Translations under genes and position numbers: made by a program | The notes under the pieces: generated by a model | The model's database searches: none | What the model was told of the DNA's origin: nothing | The model's input: only the letters and a program-made list of their open reading frames with translations | NCBI GenBank assembly: GCA_016217545.1 | Contig: JACRHT010000012.1 | Span: 372,001-436,000 of the forward strand | Source of the DNA: Opitutia bacterium | Lineage (GTDB): Bacteria > Verrucomicrobiota > Verrucomicrobiia > Opitutales > Opitutaceae | DNA: 64,000 bases | Direction: 5' to 3' | Shown here: in pieces, positions 51,680-59,976 of the stretch | How positions within the stretch are numbered: position 1 is the stretch's first letter | Layout of the letters: the number at the start of each line of letters is the position of its first letter

Positions 51680-52588
51680 TCACTTGATCTGCTCGGGCCG
51701 GAATTTCCGCCAGTAGCGCGCGAGGCCGCCGACACTCATCGCCGCCGGGTCCGCCTGCTCGTAGGTATCGAGCATCTCGTCGCTCAAGCCCGCCATTTTC
51801 AATTCGGCGCGCACGCGCTGCTCGAACAGCGGCACGATTTTTTCCTCGGGCATGCCGATCTTCAGCTCCTCGGCGATCCACTCCGCCCAGTCGAGCAGAC
51901 GCTCGACCAGCTCGTTGAGGCGCTTCGCCGGATCGTCGATCTCGCCGAAATGAGTGAAGAACACGCGCGCCGGCTGGAGCTTCATGATCCGCTGCAGCGA
52001 ACCGAGCCACTGCTCGATGTTGATGTCGGGCGGCGGACACGGCGGCAGGCACGGCCCGCCGTCGATCACCACGCCCATCACGTCGCCGGAAAACAGCGTC
52101 CGCTCCCGCTCGAGCCACCACGCGTGGTGGTGTTGCGCGTGACCGGGCGTGTCGAGCGCGGTGAAAATCGTGCCGCCCGCCTCGACGGTCTCGTTGTCCT
52201 GCACGACGCGGAGCTTGTCCGCCCGCACCGGGCGCATGTCGCCCCAGAGATAGTTCATCTGGTCGCCGAAGATCTTCGTCGCACTCGCGAGCAGCTTCGC
52301 CGGATCGGCGAGGTGCGGCGCGCCCTTCGGGTGCACGCAGACCGTCGCGCCGTATTCCTCGGCCCACCGCCACGCCGCGCCCGCGTGGTCGAAATGGATG
52401 TGCGTCACGAACACATGCGTGACGTTCTCCGGTCGCAGACCCGCGTGCAGGAGGCCCGCGACGGTGTTGTTGAAGATCGACTCCGGCCCGCAGTCGACGA
52501 GCGCAAGCTTCTCGTCGCCCACGACACCGGTGCCAATGACCTTCGGCCGGCCGAGATGCAGGCCGTCGACGAAACGGATCGCGCTCAC
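51680..52588 (-). CDS. MBL-fold metallohydrolase, coupled to yebC
   Basis: 302 residues from a GTG start that overlaps the YebC stop by 4 bp (GTGA). The metallo-beta-lactamase motif is H63-H65-D67-H68 (VTHIHFDHAGA), with later metal ligands in TPGHAQHHHAW, FSGDVMG and FFTHFGE. It is a glyoxalase-II/lactonase-like hydrolase with an extended C-terminal helical region (about 225-302). The substrate is unknown. Tight coupling to YebC suggests co-expression rather than a shared pathway. A terminator-like hairpin (51606-51627) lies just beyond its stop but faces the other strand. Confidence 0.88.
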   Translation of the reverse strand: MSAIRFVDGLHLGRPKVIGTGVVGDEKLALVDCGPESIFNNTVAGLLHAGLRPENVTHVFVTHIHFDHAGAAWRWAEEYGATVCVHPKGAPHLADPAKLLASATKIFGDQMNYLWGDMRPVRADKLRVVQDNETVEAGGTIFTALDTPGHAQHHHAWWLERERTLFSGDVMGVVIDGGPCLPPCPPPDINIEQWLGSLQRIMKLQPARVFFTHFGEIDDPAKRLNELVERLLDWAEWIAEELKIGMPEEKIVPLFEQRVRAELKMAGLSDEMLDTYEQADPAAMSVGGLARYWRKFRPEQIK

Positions 52589-53316
52589 TTCACCGCCGCC
52601 CACACGCGCTGCACGTCGTCGTGATCCTCGAGTTCCTGGAGGAACTCGCCAACCTCGGCGCGCTGCGCGTCGTTCAACTCGGGAAACTGCTTCGCCACGT
52701 AGCCGATTTCCGCGGTGATGACGCTCCAGCCGTTGCTCTTCAGCCAGGTCGCGACAGTGTGCACCGCGGTGCGGTCGCACAGGAAACGCGCGCCGGAGGC
52801 GCCTTCGGGGATGTCGTCGTTCTCCGCATGCGTGAGCGGCGCGAAGTCGTTCGCGCCCGCCTCGATGCCGGCGGCCTCGAGATCGGCGCCCGCCGCGGCG
52901 GTGTGCGCCTCGACGATGCCGGTGTGGTCGAAGAGAAACTTGTTCGAGCCCGCCTGGCCGAGCACACCCTTCTTGAAGAGCACGCGGATTTCCGGCGCGG
53001 TGCGCTGGACGTTGTCGGTCATGCACTCGACGATCACCGGCACCTTGTGCGGGGCGTAGCCTTCAAAGGCGACATGGTCCAGGCTGGCCTTTTCGCCGCC
53101 CGTGCCGGCGCCCTTCGCGATGGCGCGCTCGATCACGTCGCGCGTCACGCTGGCCTTCTTGGCCTTTTCGACCGCGGCGAAGAGCCGGGCGTTGGCGGTG
53201 ATGTCGCCGCCGCCGAGTTTCGCGGCGACCGTGATTTCCTTCACGAGTTTGCCGACGACCTGACCCTTCTTGAGGTTAACGATCGCGCGTTTCGCGTGCA
53301 GCCATTGACGTCCCAT
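52585..53316 (-). CDS. yebC: YebC/PmpR-family regulatory protein
   Basis: 243 residues, usual length for the family. N-terminus MGRQWLHAKRAIVNLKKGQ (the YeeN-like form of the YebC start), LVKEITVAAKLGGGD, then NARLFAAVEKAKKASVTRDVIERAIAKG (in pieces), the acidic-patch region GPEIRVLFKKG-like and the C-terminal DHDDVQRVWAAVK. Family members act as transcription factors or, as shown for some, as translation factors that resolve proline-rich stalls. Co-translated with the downstream MBL hydrolase gene; divergent from a lipoprotein gene with 96 bp between. Confidence 0.94.
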   Translation of the reverse strand: MGRQWLHAKRAIVNLKKGQVVGKLVKEITVAAKLGGGDITANARLFAAVEKAKKASVTRDVIERAIAKGAGTGGEKASLDHVAFEGYAPHKVPVIVECMTDNVQRTAPEIRVLFKKGVLGQAGSNKFLFDHTGIVEAHTAAAGADLEAAGIEAGANDFAPLTHAENDDIPEGASGARFLCDRTAVHTVATWLKSNGWSVITAEIGYVAKQFPELNDAQRAEVGEFLQELEDHDDVQRVWAAVK

Positions 53317-53412
53317 AAGGCGGACAAAGTAGGCGGTCCGCCGCGCCCGCCGCAAGTGCCGAAACCTCGGGAGTTGCGAACCAACGGCGGAAGTGCCTGT
53401 CTCCGGGCGTCC

Positions 53413-53841
53413 ATGAAGATTCTGGCCTGGCTCCTCCTCGGTTTCGCCGCGCTCGCCGCGGGTTGTGCCTCGCTCACCACCGAGGGGCGCGTCGACCTCG
53501 GCAAGCGGCGCCACGTCTGGGTCGAGCAACGCCTCAACGACAACCTCGGGGTCGGTCGCAAGCTCGTGGGCGAACTCCAGGCGCTCGGCTACGACGCCGC
53601 CGTCGGCCCGCTCACGATGATGCCGGACAACACGGAGCTGATCGTGACCTACGACGCGCGCGAGGAATGGGATTTTCGCGCCTACCTCATCGAGCTCAAC
53701 GTCGCCGTGCGCCCCGCCAAGGACTACAACGTCATCATGTCCACCGCGCGCTATTTTCACCCCGGCGTGACGAAGAAATCGCCGGACAAAATGATCCACG
53801 AGCTGATGACGAAACTCTTCCCGCGCTGCCACGCGAAGTGA
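53413..53841 (+). CDS. Putative lipoprotein of unknown function
   Basis: 142 residues. MKILAWLLLGFAALAAGC is a lipoprotein signal with Cys 18 in the lipobox (LAAGC). The mature part contains RRHVWVEQRLNDNLGVGRKLVGELQ, AREEWDFRAYLIELNVAVRP and YHPGVTKKSPDKMIHELMTKLFP-like segments, suggesting a mixed alpha/beta fold similar to small envelope proteins that bind DNA- or peptide-like ligands; no family is recognised with confidence. Divergent from yebC and convergent with the OPT gene across a REP-like hairpin. Confidence 0.75.
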   Translation: MKILAWLLLGFAALAAGCASLTTEGRVDLGKRRHVWVEQRLNDNLGVGRKLVGELQALGYDAAVGPLTMMPDNTELIVTYDAREEWDFRAYLIELNVAVRPAKDYNVIMSTARYFHPGVTKKSPDKMIHELMTKLFPRCHAK

Positions 53842-53872
53842 GCGGCGCGGCACGCTGCGAGTGCGGCGATCG

Positions 53873-53897
53873 GTAGCCCGCGACCCCCGGGCGCGGG
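53873..53897 (+). repeat. REP-like GTAG hairpin
   Basis: GTAG, stem CCCGCG / CGCGGG, loop ACCCCCGGG. It lies between the convergent lipoprotein and OPT transporter genes, with the same plan as the copies at 49.6 and 57.5 kb. Confidence 0.78.
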
Positions 53898-53928
53898 TTT
53901 GCCACCAACGCGCCATCCGCGCGCGGGA

Positions 53929-55929
53929 TCACCCGAGCAGCACGTTCATGATGGCGTTGCCGATGCCGACCAGCGCGGAACCCGAAATCAGGCCGGCGCA
54001 GATCGATTCGTAGCCTTCGACCCATAAGTCGTGGCCCTTCGTGCCGGGTGTCGGATTCTGCCGGCCCTTCCACCAGAAGATCATCGCGCCGACCCACATC
54101 ATGAAACACGACGCCGGTGGCAGCACCACGCCGAGACCGACCGACACCGCAGAGATGGGGAAGCGGCCCTTGGTCTTGATGCGCAAAATCTCGAACGTCG
54201 CCGCCGCCACCGCCGCGACGATCATCGAGATGATCGCGGACGTCGGCAGGCTGTGCACGCCTTTGGCGATGATGTCGGCGACGCCCTTCCATTGCATCGC
54301 GGCGGGCATGGGAAACTGCTCCGAGATGATCGTCGTCGTCGAGCGCACGCCTTCCTTGTTCGCCGGCGCGAAGAGCAGGAAGAACAGCGGCGTCACCGCG
54401 AGCGCGCCGGAGAAGATGCCGATCATGTGACCGATCGCCTGCTGCCGCGGCTTCGCGCCGAGCATGTAGCCGGGCTTGATGTCCGAGAGCAGGCTCGCGG
54501 CGTTGGAGGAAATCTCCGCCGTCATGCCGGCGGGCAGAATGTTGCTCGCGGGATTCGAGCGGTCGATCGCGCCCATCGTGAACTGCGTGATCTTCGCCAG
54601 CGAACCGGTCGGCATCCACGACGTGAGCGCCATGGAGTTGGTGCAGATGACCGCGAGCACGACGATCAGCGGCAGCGAGAGGAACGACAACAGCCACGGC
54701 ACGCCGAAGAACGCATGGTTCACCCACGCTCCGAGCACGCCGAGGATCGGCACGCCGACAAATGACAGCCACAACGGCAGCTCGATGTCGCGCAACACGT
54801 CCTTCTCGGGTGCAGCGCCCGCCACCGGCGCGGCCTTCTTGCGGAAAATCGTCGCGAACGCGCGCGTGAACAGCTCCGGCTTGCCGAAGAGGCCGACCAA
54901 CGCGCCGACGACCATCATCACCACGCCCCACCACAGCGCCCACTGGTTCACGATCTCGCCGCGCGAGATGTTCACCAGCGCACCGCTCGGCGCCACGTAG
55001 CTCTTGATCTCGCCGCGCTGGATCATGATCGGCGCCAACACCGCGTAGTTCAGGACCGCCCCGAGCACGCAGCTCGTGGCCACGCGGATGCCCATGAGGC
55101 CGCCGACGCCGAGCATCGCCGCGTCGAGCGTGAGCCGCAGGCCCAGCTGGCGTATGTCGGTGCCGAGGATCTTCGGGATCCACCAAGAATACTTCGCCGC
55201 CGCGCCGTAATAGTAGACGTCGACGGTTTCCTGGAAATTCCACGGCTCCTTCAGGCCCGCCCACTGGTGCATGCGCAGCACCGTGAATTGCAGAAAGCGC
55301 ATCCAACCATCGCTGATGATGAATTGCCAGAGACCCGTCACGAGCGTCGTCACCGCGAGCAGTTTCGCCTTAAAAAGTCCCGCCGCCTCCTGCCCGGTGT
55401 AGAGCGCATCGAGCACGACGCCGGCCGCGCGACCCTCGGGAAACGGCAGCTGGTCCTCGTTCACGAAGCGCCGCTTCATCGGGAACGCCACCAGCACGCC
55501 GAGCGTGGCCACGACCGCCATCCACACGATCATCTGCCACCATTCGAGAATGTGGCCCGTGATCACCATGTAGGCCGCGAGGCTCGTGGTCAGCGGCGTC
55601 ACCATGTAACCCGCCGCCGAAGCGATCGATTGCGTGGCGTTGTTTTCCAGAATGGTGAAATCCTGCGCGATGCCCGCCTTCGCCATCATCCGGAACATGG
55701 CGAACGCCACGATCACGGAGGTGAGGTTGACGCCGATCGAGATGCCGGTCTTCGCCGCGATGTAGAGCGCCGTCGCCGCCAGCACGAAGCCGATCGCGAA
55801 ACCTGTCAGCCCCGAGCGCAGCGTCAGCTGCGGCATCTCGCCGCGATAGACATTCTCGAACCACCACCGGTCTTTTTGCGCGCGGGTCCACGTCCGCGTC
55901 TGCTCATCCGTCAATTGCTGGAGGGCCAT
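53929..55929 (-). CDS. OPT-superfamily oligopeptide transporter
   Basis: 666-residue inner-membrane protein with about 15 hydrophobic segments. OPT signatures include the N-terminal LTLRSGLTGFAIGFVLAATALYIAAKTGISIGVNLTSVI (in pieces), NEDQLPFPEGRAAGVVLDALY (the conserved PxG region), VGIRVATSCVLGAVLNY and the C-terminal GLISGSALVGIGNAIMNVLLG. Family members import oligopeptides or metal-chelate/peptide conjugates driven by proton symport. The start at MALQQLTDEQTRTWTRAQ is preferred over a longer frame that runs into the upstream palindrome region. It appears to be a single-gene unit. Confidence 0.9.
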   Translation of the reverse strand: MALQQLTDEQTRTWTRAQKDRWWFENVYRGEMPQLTLRSGLTGFAIGFVLAATALYIAAKTGISIGVNLTSVIVAFAMFRMMAKAGIAQDFTILENNATQSIASAAGYMVTPLTTSLAAYMVITGHILEWWQMIVWMAVVATLGVLVAFPMKRRFVNEDQLPFPEGRAAGVVLDALYTGQEAAGLFKAKLLAVTTLVTGLWQFIISDGWMRFLQFTVLRMHQWAGLKEPWNFQETVDVYYYGAAAKYSWWIPKILGTDIRQLGLRLTLDAAMLGVGGLMGIRVATSCVLGAVLNYAVLAPIMIQRGEIKSYVAPSGALVNISRGEIVNQWALWWGVVMMVVGALVGLFGKPELFTRAFATIFRKKAAPVAGAAPEKDVLRDIELPLWLSFVGVPILGVLGAWVNHAFFGVPWLLSFLSLPLIVVLAVICTNSMALTSWMPTGSLAKITQFTMGAIDRSNPASNILPAGMTAEISSNAASLLSDIKPGYMLGAKPRQQAIGHMIGIFSGALAVTPLFFLLFAPANKEGVRSTTTIISEQFPMPAAMQWKGVADIIAKGVHSLPTSAIISMIVAAVAAATFEILRIKTKGRFPISAVSVGLGVVLPPASCFMMWVGAMIFWWKGRQNPTPGTKGHDLWVEGYESICAGLISGSALVGIGNAIMNVLLG

Positions 55930-56096
55930 AGAGAGGTAACGCGCGGAACCCTGCACAGCCCCACGGCGATGGCGAGAGCGCAGTTGCCGAGCACCCTGCA
56001 CTGACCAGCAACACTCGCCCACCGCACGCTTCCATTCGCTCCGCACGCTTCCTCCCATCTCAACGCCCGCTCTGTCGCCTGCTTGCGCTCCCGGAC

Positions 56097-56119
56097 TATT
56101 TTGCGTAATACGCAAAATA
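56097..56119. repeat. TAATA-centred palindrome overlapping a start codon (site 3)
   Basis: Perfect palindrome: arms TATTTTGCGTA and TACGCAAAATA around one A. Its last base is the A of the ATG at 56119, so no Shine-Dalgarno can lie between them. The inner arms (TTTTGCGTA) are the same as at 56494-56516. Confidence 0.88.
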
Positions 56120-56481
56120 TGGAAACACTGCCTTCCGCCCGTCTCAACCGGACGCTCGCCCTCGCCTCGCTACTGGAAATCCCTGCCACGGCACTGGCGC
56201 GTGAACTCCGACGGCGCCTAAAACCGGCGCCCCAACCGCGCGGCGCCACGCTGCGTCCCGGAGGCGAAACTCCGCTCTGGCTCGCGCTGGTCGACGCGGC
56301 CCGCCCGTATCTGCGTCAACGCGGCGCCAAGTCCCGCCTCGCCCGCGTCCTCGGTCTCGATCCATCTCGCATCCATGAATTTTTCGAGGCCCGCAGCGCC
56401 ATGCCTGATGCGGAGCGGACGATCTTCCTCCTCCTGTGGCTGGAACAACAACAACGCCTCGGTCGTGAGAAAGGCCAGTAA
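56119..56481 (+). CDS. Small XRE-like helix-turn-helix protein flanked by palindromes
   Basis: 120 residues. The C-terminal half, GAKSRLARVLGLDPSRIHEF, then FEARSAMPDAERTIFLLLWL, fits the Cro/C1 (XRE) helix-turn-helix pattern; the N-terminal half is another short helical segment (LNRTLALASLLEIPATALAREL). No toxin or second gene accompanies it. A palindrome with GCGTAATACGC ends on its start codon and a second copy with the same inner arms follows 12 bp after its stop, which suggests autoregulation or a self-contained mobile unit. An in-frame TTG at 56083 could also start translation and would place the palindrome inside the coding region. The DNA-binding role is inferred. Confidence 0.68.
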   Translation: METLPSARLNRTLALASLLEIPATALARELRRRLKPAPQPRGATLRPGGETPLWLALVDAARPYLRQRGAKSRLARVLGLDPSRIHEFFEARSAMPDAERTIFLLLWLEQQQRLGREKGQ

Positions 56482-56493
56482 CCCTCTTCCGGC

Positions 56494-56516
56494 AATTTTG
56501 CGTAATACGCAAAATT
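56494..56516. repeat. TAATA-centred palindrome downstream of the XRE-like gene (site 4)
   Basis: Perfect palindrome: arms AATTTTGCGTA and TACGCAAAATT around one A, 12 bp after the XRE-like stop and 133 bp before the tag gene. Direct-orientation partner of site 3. Confidence 0.88.
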
Positions 56517-56649
56517 TCCGTGCGGAACCGGCCAGCGGACTTGACCGTTGGCGGGACACGTTGCGGCGCTTCGCGTGCCCGAGCGTCGCGCCATTCCGCG
56601 CTTCGCTGCTGACATAACGCTGTCGCACGGCTGCGCTACGCTCGCACCG

Positions 56650-57219
56650 ATGAAAAACCGCTGCCCCTGGGCTGAAGCTGAAGTCCATCACCACTACCAC
56701 GACACCGAGTGGGGCGTGCCCTCGCACGACGACCGCCACCTCTTCGAAATGCTCATCCTCGAAGGCGCGCAGGCCGGCCTGAGCTGGACCACGATTCTCC
56801 AGAAGCGCGAAAACTACCGCCGCGCGTTCGCCGGCTTCGACCCGGAGAAGGTCGTTCGCTTCGACGCGAAGAAACAGGCCGCGCTCCTCGCCGACCCCGG
56901 CATCGTCCGCAACCGCCTCAAAGTCGCGTCCGCCGTGCTCAACGCCCGCGCCTTCCTCACCGTGCAGGAGGAATTCGGCACCTTCGACCGCTACATCTGG
57001 ACCTTCGTCGGCGGCGCACCGCTCCAGCCAAAACTGAAAACCCGCGACAAAATTCCGGCCACCACACCCGTCTCCGACGCGATGAGCCGCGACCTGCTGA
57101 AGCGCGGCTTCAAGTTCGTCGGCTCGACCATCTGCTACGCCTTCATGCAGGCCACGGGCATGACCAACGACCACCTCGTCACCTGCCCGTGTCACCGCGA
57201 CTGCGCGCGGCTGGCCTGA
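56650..57219 (+). CDS. tag: DNA-3-methyladenine glycosylase I
   Basis: 189-residue base-excision repair enzyme removing 3-methyladenine. It aligns with E. coli Tag: zinc ligands C5 and H17 at the N-terminus (MKNRCPWAEAEVHHHYHDTEWG in pieces), catalytic E38 in LEGAQAGLSWTTILQKRENYR (in pieces), a helix-hairpin-helix region (DPGIVRNRLKVASAVLNA), FVGSTICYAFMQATGMTNDH and a C-terminal CPCHRDC with the last zinc ligands. The ATG at 56650 gives the standard start. It abuts the convergent small membrane gene with no gap. Confidence 0.95.
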   Translation: MKNRCPWAEAEVHHHYHDTEWGVPSHDDRHLFEMLILEGAQAGLSWTTILQKRENYRRAFAGFDPEKVVRFDAKKQAALLADPGIVRNRLKVASAVLNARAFLTVQEEFGTFDRYIWTFVGGAPLQPKLKTRDKIPATTPVSDAMSRDLLKRGFKFVGSTICYAFMQATGMTNDHLVTCPCHRDCARLA

Positions 57220-57375
57220 TCACGGACGACCCACGCCGCCGCGGAAACGCTCCACGAGCAGCATCACGCCCGCGATCAACGCGAGCGCGCCGAGGATCCA
57301 CACCGGCAAACCGAGCCCGAGCAGGGCGTTGATGCCGAAGACGAGGAGAAACAGCGCGACAAAAAGATGGGCCAT
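57220..57375 (-). CDS. Small two-helix membrane protein
   Basis: 51 residues: MAHLFVALFLLVFGINALLG, then LGLPVWILGALALIAGVMLLVERF (in pieces), with a positively charged C-terminus (RFRGGVGRP). Two membrane helices. No family recognised; such tiny proteins are often annotated hypothetical. Its stop directly abuts the convergent tag stop. Confidence 0.6.
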   Translation of the reverse strand: MAHLFVALFLLVFGINALLGLGLPVWILGALALIAGVMLLVERFRGGVGRP

Positions 57376-57485
57376 GGCGGTAGAGGAGGTTGGCCGCAGC
57401 TTACCTCGCCACGTCGCGCTCGTCTCGCGAAGCAAACCCGGCCGCGCGCTACGGGGAAATGCCGGAGGACGTCTCATGAGGTGGG

Positions 57486-57505
57486 CGCCGCTGTCCCCAG
57501 CGGCG
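57486..57505. repeat. Palindrome paired with a REP-like element
   Basis: CGCCGCTG / CAGCGGCG, 8-bp stem with a TCCC loop, preceded by GGTGGG rather than GTAGGG. It faces the REP-like copy at 57537-57561 and may be its degenerate partner. Confidence 0.5.
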
Positions 57506-57536
57506 ACAAGCGCCGGGAACATCACGCCACCTCCGC

Positions 57537-57561
57537 GGCGGGCCCAGCGGTCCCGCCCTAC
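57537..57561 (-). repeat. REP-like GTAG hairpin (minus orientation)
   Basis: On the minus strand: GTAG, stem GGCGGG / CCCGCC, loop ACCGCTGGG. Head and loop are identical to the pair at 49.6 kb; the stem differs in compensatory fashion. Confidence 0.78.
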
Positions 57562-57656
57562 CTCACGCAATCACGCTTCCTCGGGGCGCGCGCCAGCGCG
57601 CTGGCCCACCTCCCTTGGCATGATCTCGCCTGGGTTCGCCCGATCTACGCTGCCAC

Positions 57657-58934
57657 TCACCGCGTCAACCGGTAGATCAGCACCGCGGTCCGCTTCACCA
57701 TCTCCGGCATGTTGGCGAGGTCCATGTATTCGCCCGGCGCGTGCGCGCCGCGACCGCTCGCACCCATGCCGTCGAGCGTCGGCAACGGTGGCGACACGAA
57801 CGACGCATCACCCGCACCGCGCGACTTCGGATCGTAGGCCTTGACCTCGCCATAACCGAGATCGCGACTCACCGCATCGAGCTGCCGCAGGAGCGCCTGG
57901 TTCTCCGCCGTCGCCTCCATCGCCGGGTAACTGTCGCCGAGAAACCGCAACTCCGCCGACGTGCGCGGCAGGTGCTTCGCGACGATCGCCTGCATTTTCG
58001 CCTGCGCCTCCTCCTTCTGCGCGCGACTCATGAACCGCAGATCGCCGTTCACCAGCGCGCGCTGCGCGATGATGTTGCCCTTGCCCGTCGCCTGGCCGCC
58101 GGTCCGCTCGAGCGCGACGTCCGTGCCGCCGACGACCAGCGCCGGGTTGCAGGTGATGCCGTCCATCTTCCGCAACTCCGTGTGAAACTCGGCCAGGATG
58201 CGCGCCATCTCGAACACCGCGCCGCTGCCCACGTGGTCGGCGAAAATCCCCGACGAGTGTCCCGTCGCGCCCTGCACCTCGAGTTCCCAGCTGACGATGC
58301 CGCGGCGCGCGATCGTCGCCGTGTGGCCGATGGCGCCCTCGAACGCCAGCGCGACGTCGCTGCGCTTGGCCGCTTCCCACAGATCTTTGCGGCTGAGCAC
58401 GAGCGGCTGGCCGGGCGCTTCCTCGTCGCCGGTCATCACCACGATGAGCTGCGTGTCATCGAGCGCGCCGGCGGCGTGCAGCGCCTTCAACGCGTAAATC
58501 ATCACGAGATCGCCGCCCTTGATGTCGCTCGCGCCGGCGCCGTAAGTCTTGTCGCCTTCGAGGCGAAACGTGCCGCCCGGCAACACGCTGTCGAGGTGGC
58601 CGATCAGCAGCACGCGCTTGCCCCGGCCGCCCTTGCGCTCGGCCACGAGATGGCCCGCGCGTTTCGTTTCCGCCGGCAGCGGCACGAACCGCGCGTCAAA
58701 GCCGAGTTCGCGCAGCTGCGCGCCGAAGAAATCGCTCATCGCGCGCACGCCGACGAAGTTCTCCGTCGCACTGTCGATCTTCACGGCGGCTTCGAGGTCG
58801 CGCACGAAATTCTCCCGCTGTCCGTCGATGAAGGCGGCGATCTTCGCCTCCTCCGGCGAAAGCTCCGCTCGCAACACGAGCGGCGAAACCAGCGACACGA
58901 CAACGGCCAGCGACAGACGGAAGCGCGAGGACAT
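57657..58934 (-). CDS. Exported M20-family zinc peptidase
   Basis: 425 residues with a signal peptide (to about residue 23). M20/ArgE/CPG2-type di-zinc hydrolase: first zinc His in LIGHLDSVLP, bridging Asp in GAGASDIKGG, catalytic Glu pair in TGDEEAPG, later metal acid in ALAFEGA and His near the C-terminus (GRGAHAPGEY). A dimerisation domain lies in the middle (GHSSGIFADHVGSG). Probably a periplasmic glutamate carboxypeptidase-like aminoacylase; exact substrate unknown. It diverges from the GNAT gene with about 100 bp between starts. Confidence 0.9.
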   Translation of the reverse strand: MSSRFRLSLAVVVSLVSPLVLRAELSPEEAKIAAFIDGQRENFVRDLEAAVKIDSATENFVGVRAMSDFFGAQLRELGFDARFVPLPAETKRAGHLVAERKGGRGKRVLLIGHLDSVLPGGTFRLEGDKTYGAGASDIKGGDLVMIYALKALHAAGALDDTQLIVVMTGDEEAPGQPLVLSRKDLWEAAKRSDVALAFEGAIGHTATIARRGIVSWELEVQGATGHSSGIFADHVGSGAVFEMARILAEFHTELRKMDGITCNPALVVGGTDVALERTGGQATGKGNIIAQRALVNGDLRFMSRAQKEEAQAKMQAIVAKHLPRTSAELRFLGDSYPAMEATAENQALLRQLDAVSRDLGYGEVKAYDPKSRGAGDASFVSPPLPTLDGMGASGRGAHAPGEYMDLANMPEMVKRTAVLIYRLTR

Positions 58935-59036
58935 GCCGCGTTGCTACACATTCCGCCGCGCGGGTCCAGTCGCGGCGCGTGCAGCATTCGTCGCAGCGCG
59001 GTTGCGGCGGTGCGCTGCGGGAGACTATCTCGCGGC

Positions 59037-59867
59037 ATGGCGTTCACCTTCCCGAGCATTTTCGACTTCGGTCTCGAACCGGCGGCGCAAGTCCTCGCGC
59101 GCGGCTTTTCCGACTATTTTGTCTCGATCCCCGCCACGCCCGCCATGCTGCTCGCCATGGTGCGCGGCGACAGCGTCGATCTCACCGCGAGCCGCGTCGC
59201 CGTGCGCGACGGGCAACCGGTGGGCGCGGCACTGATCGCCCGACGCGGCTGGACATCGCGGCTGGCCGGCATGGCCATCGTGCCCGAGGCGCGGCGCACC
59301 GGCGTCGGCCGCGCCCTCATGGACCAACTCCTCACCGAAGCCCGCGCCCGCAGCGAACGCGCGATGGTGCTGGAGGTCATCGAGCAAAACGCGCCCGCCG
59401 TGCAGCTCTACGAAGTCTGCGGCTTCCAGAAAATCCGCCGCCTCACCGGCCACGCGGGCCGACCGGCTGCATCGGCGGAAGCCGGTGATTCCGCGCTCGA
59501 GGAAATCGATCCGCGCACGCTCGCCGCGCTCGTCGCGGAGCACGGCCTGCCCGATCTTCCGTGGCAAATTTCCGCCGAAACCATCGCACAAGCCACGCCG
59601 CCCGCGCTCGCGTTTCGCCTCGGGCCGTCGGCGCTGCTCATCTCGTCGCCCGCCGCCGACACGATCGGCATCCGCGCGATCGTCACGGAGCGCACTCATC
59701 GCGGCCGCGGCCATTCGCTCGCGTTGCTGCGGGCGGTAATCGCGGAATTTCCCGGCAAGGAGTGGCGCGCATCCGCTATCTTCCCCGAAGAAATGGGCGA
59801 GACATTCACCGCGGCCGGCCTCGCGCGCACGCCGCTCTCGCAGTGGCAGATGAGCCGCGCGCTCTGA
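59037..59867 (+). CDS. Tandem-GNAT N-acetyltransferase
   Basis: 276 residues. The first GNAT domain has the acetyl-CoA loop MAIVPEARRTGVGRALMDQLL and LYEVCGFQKIRRL. A second, more divergent domain (about 150-276) has IRAIVTERTHRGRGHSLALLRAVIAEF and GLARTPLSQWQMSRAL. The acceptor is unknown. The ATG at 59037 is chosen because the first helix begins there; the same frame is open far upstream, antisense to the peptidase gene. Palindrome sites 5 and 6 follow downstream. Confidence 0.88.
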   Translation: MAFTFPSIFDFGLEPAAQVLARGFSDYFVSIPATPAMLLAMVRGDSVDLTASRVAVRDGQPVGAALIARRGWTSRLAGMAIVPEARRTGVGRALMDQLLTEARARSERAMVLEVIEQNAPAVQLYEVCGFQKIRRLTGHAGRPAASAEAGDSALEEIDPRTLAALVAEHGLPDLPWQISAETIAQATPPALAFRLGPSALLISSPAADTIGIRAIVTERTHRGRGHSLALLRAVIAEFPGKEWRASAIFPEEMGETFTAAGLARTPLSQWQMSRAL

Positions 59868-59911
59868 CCGCCGCTCCCGCCCGCCGCCGCCCCTCGTCCG
59901 CCGCAAACCAC

Positions 59912-59934
59912 GAATGTTCGTAATACGAACATTC
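59912..59934. repeat. TAATA-centred palindrome (site 5)
   Basis: Perfect palindrome: arms GAATGTTCGTA and TACGAACATTC around one A, 45 bp after the GNAT stop. Confidence 0.88.
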
Positions 59935-59976
59935 CTCCACCTGAGCGGCGTCACCTACGGGGGAAGCAAGCGAACA

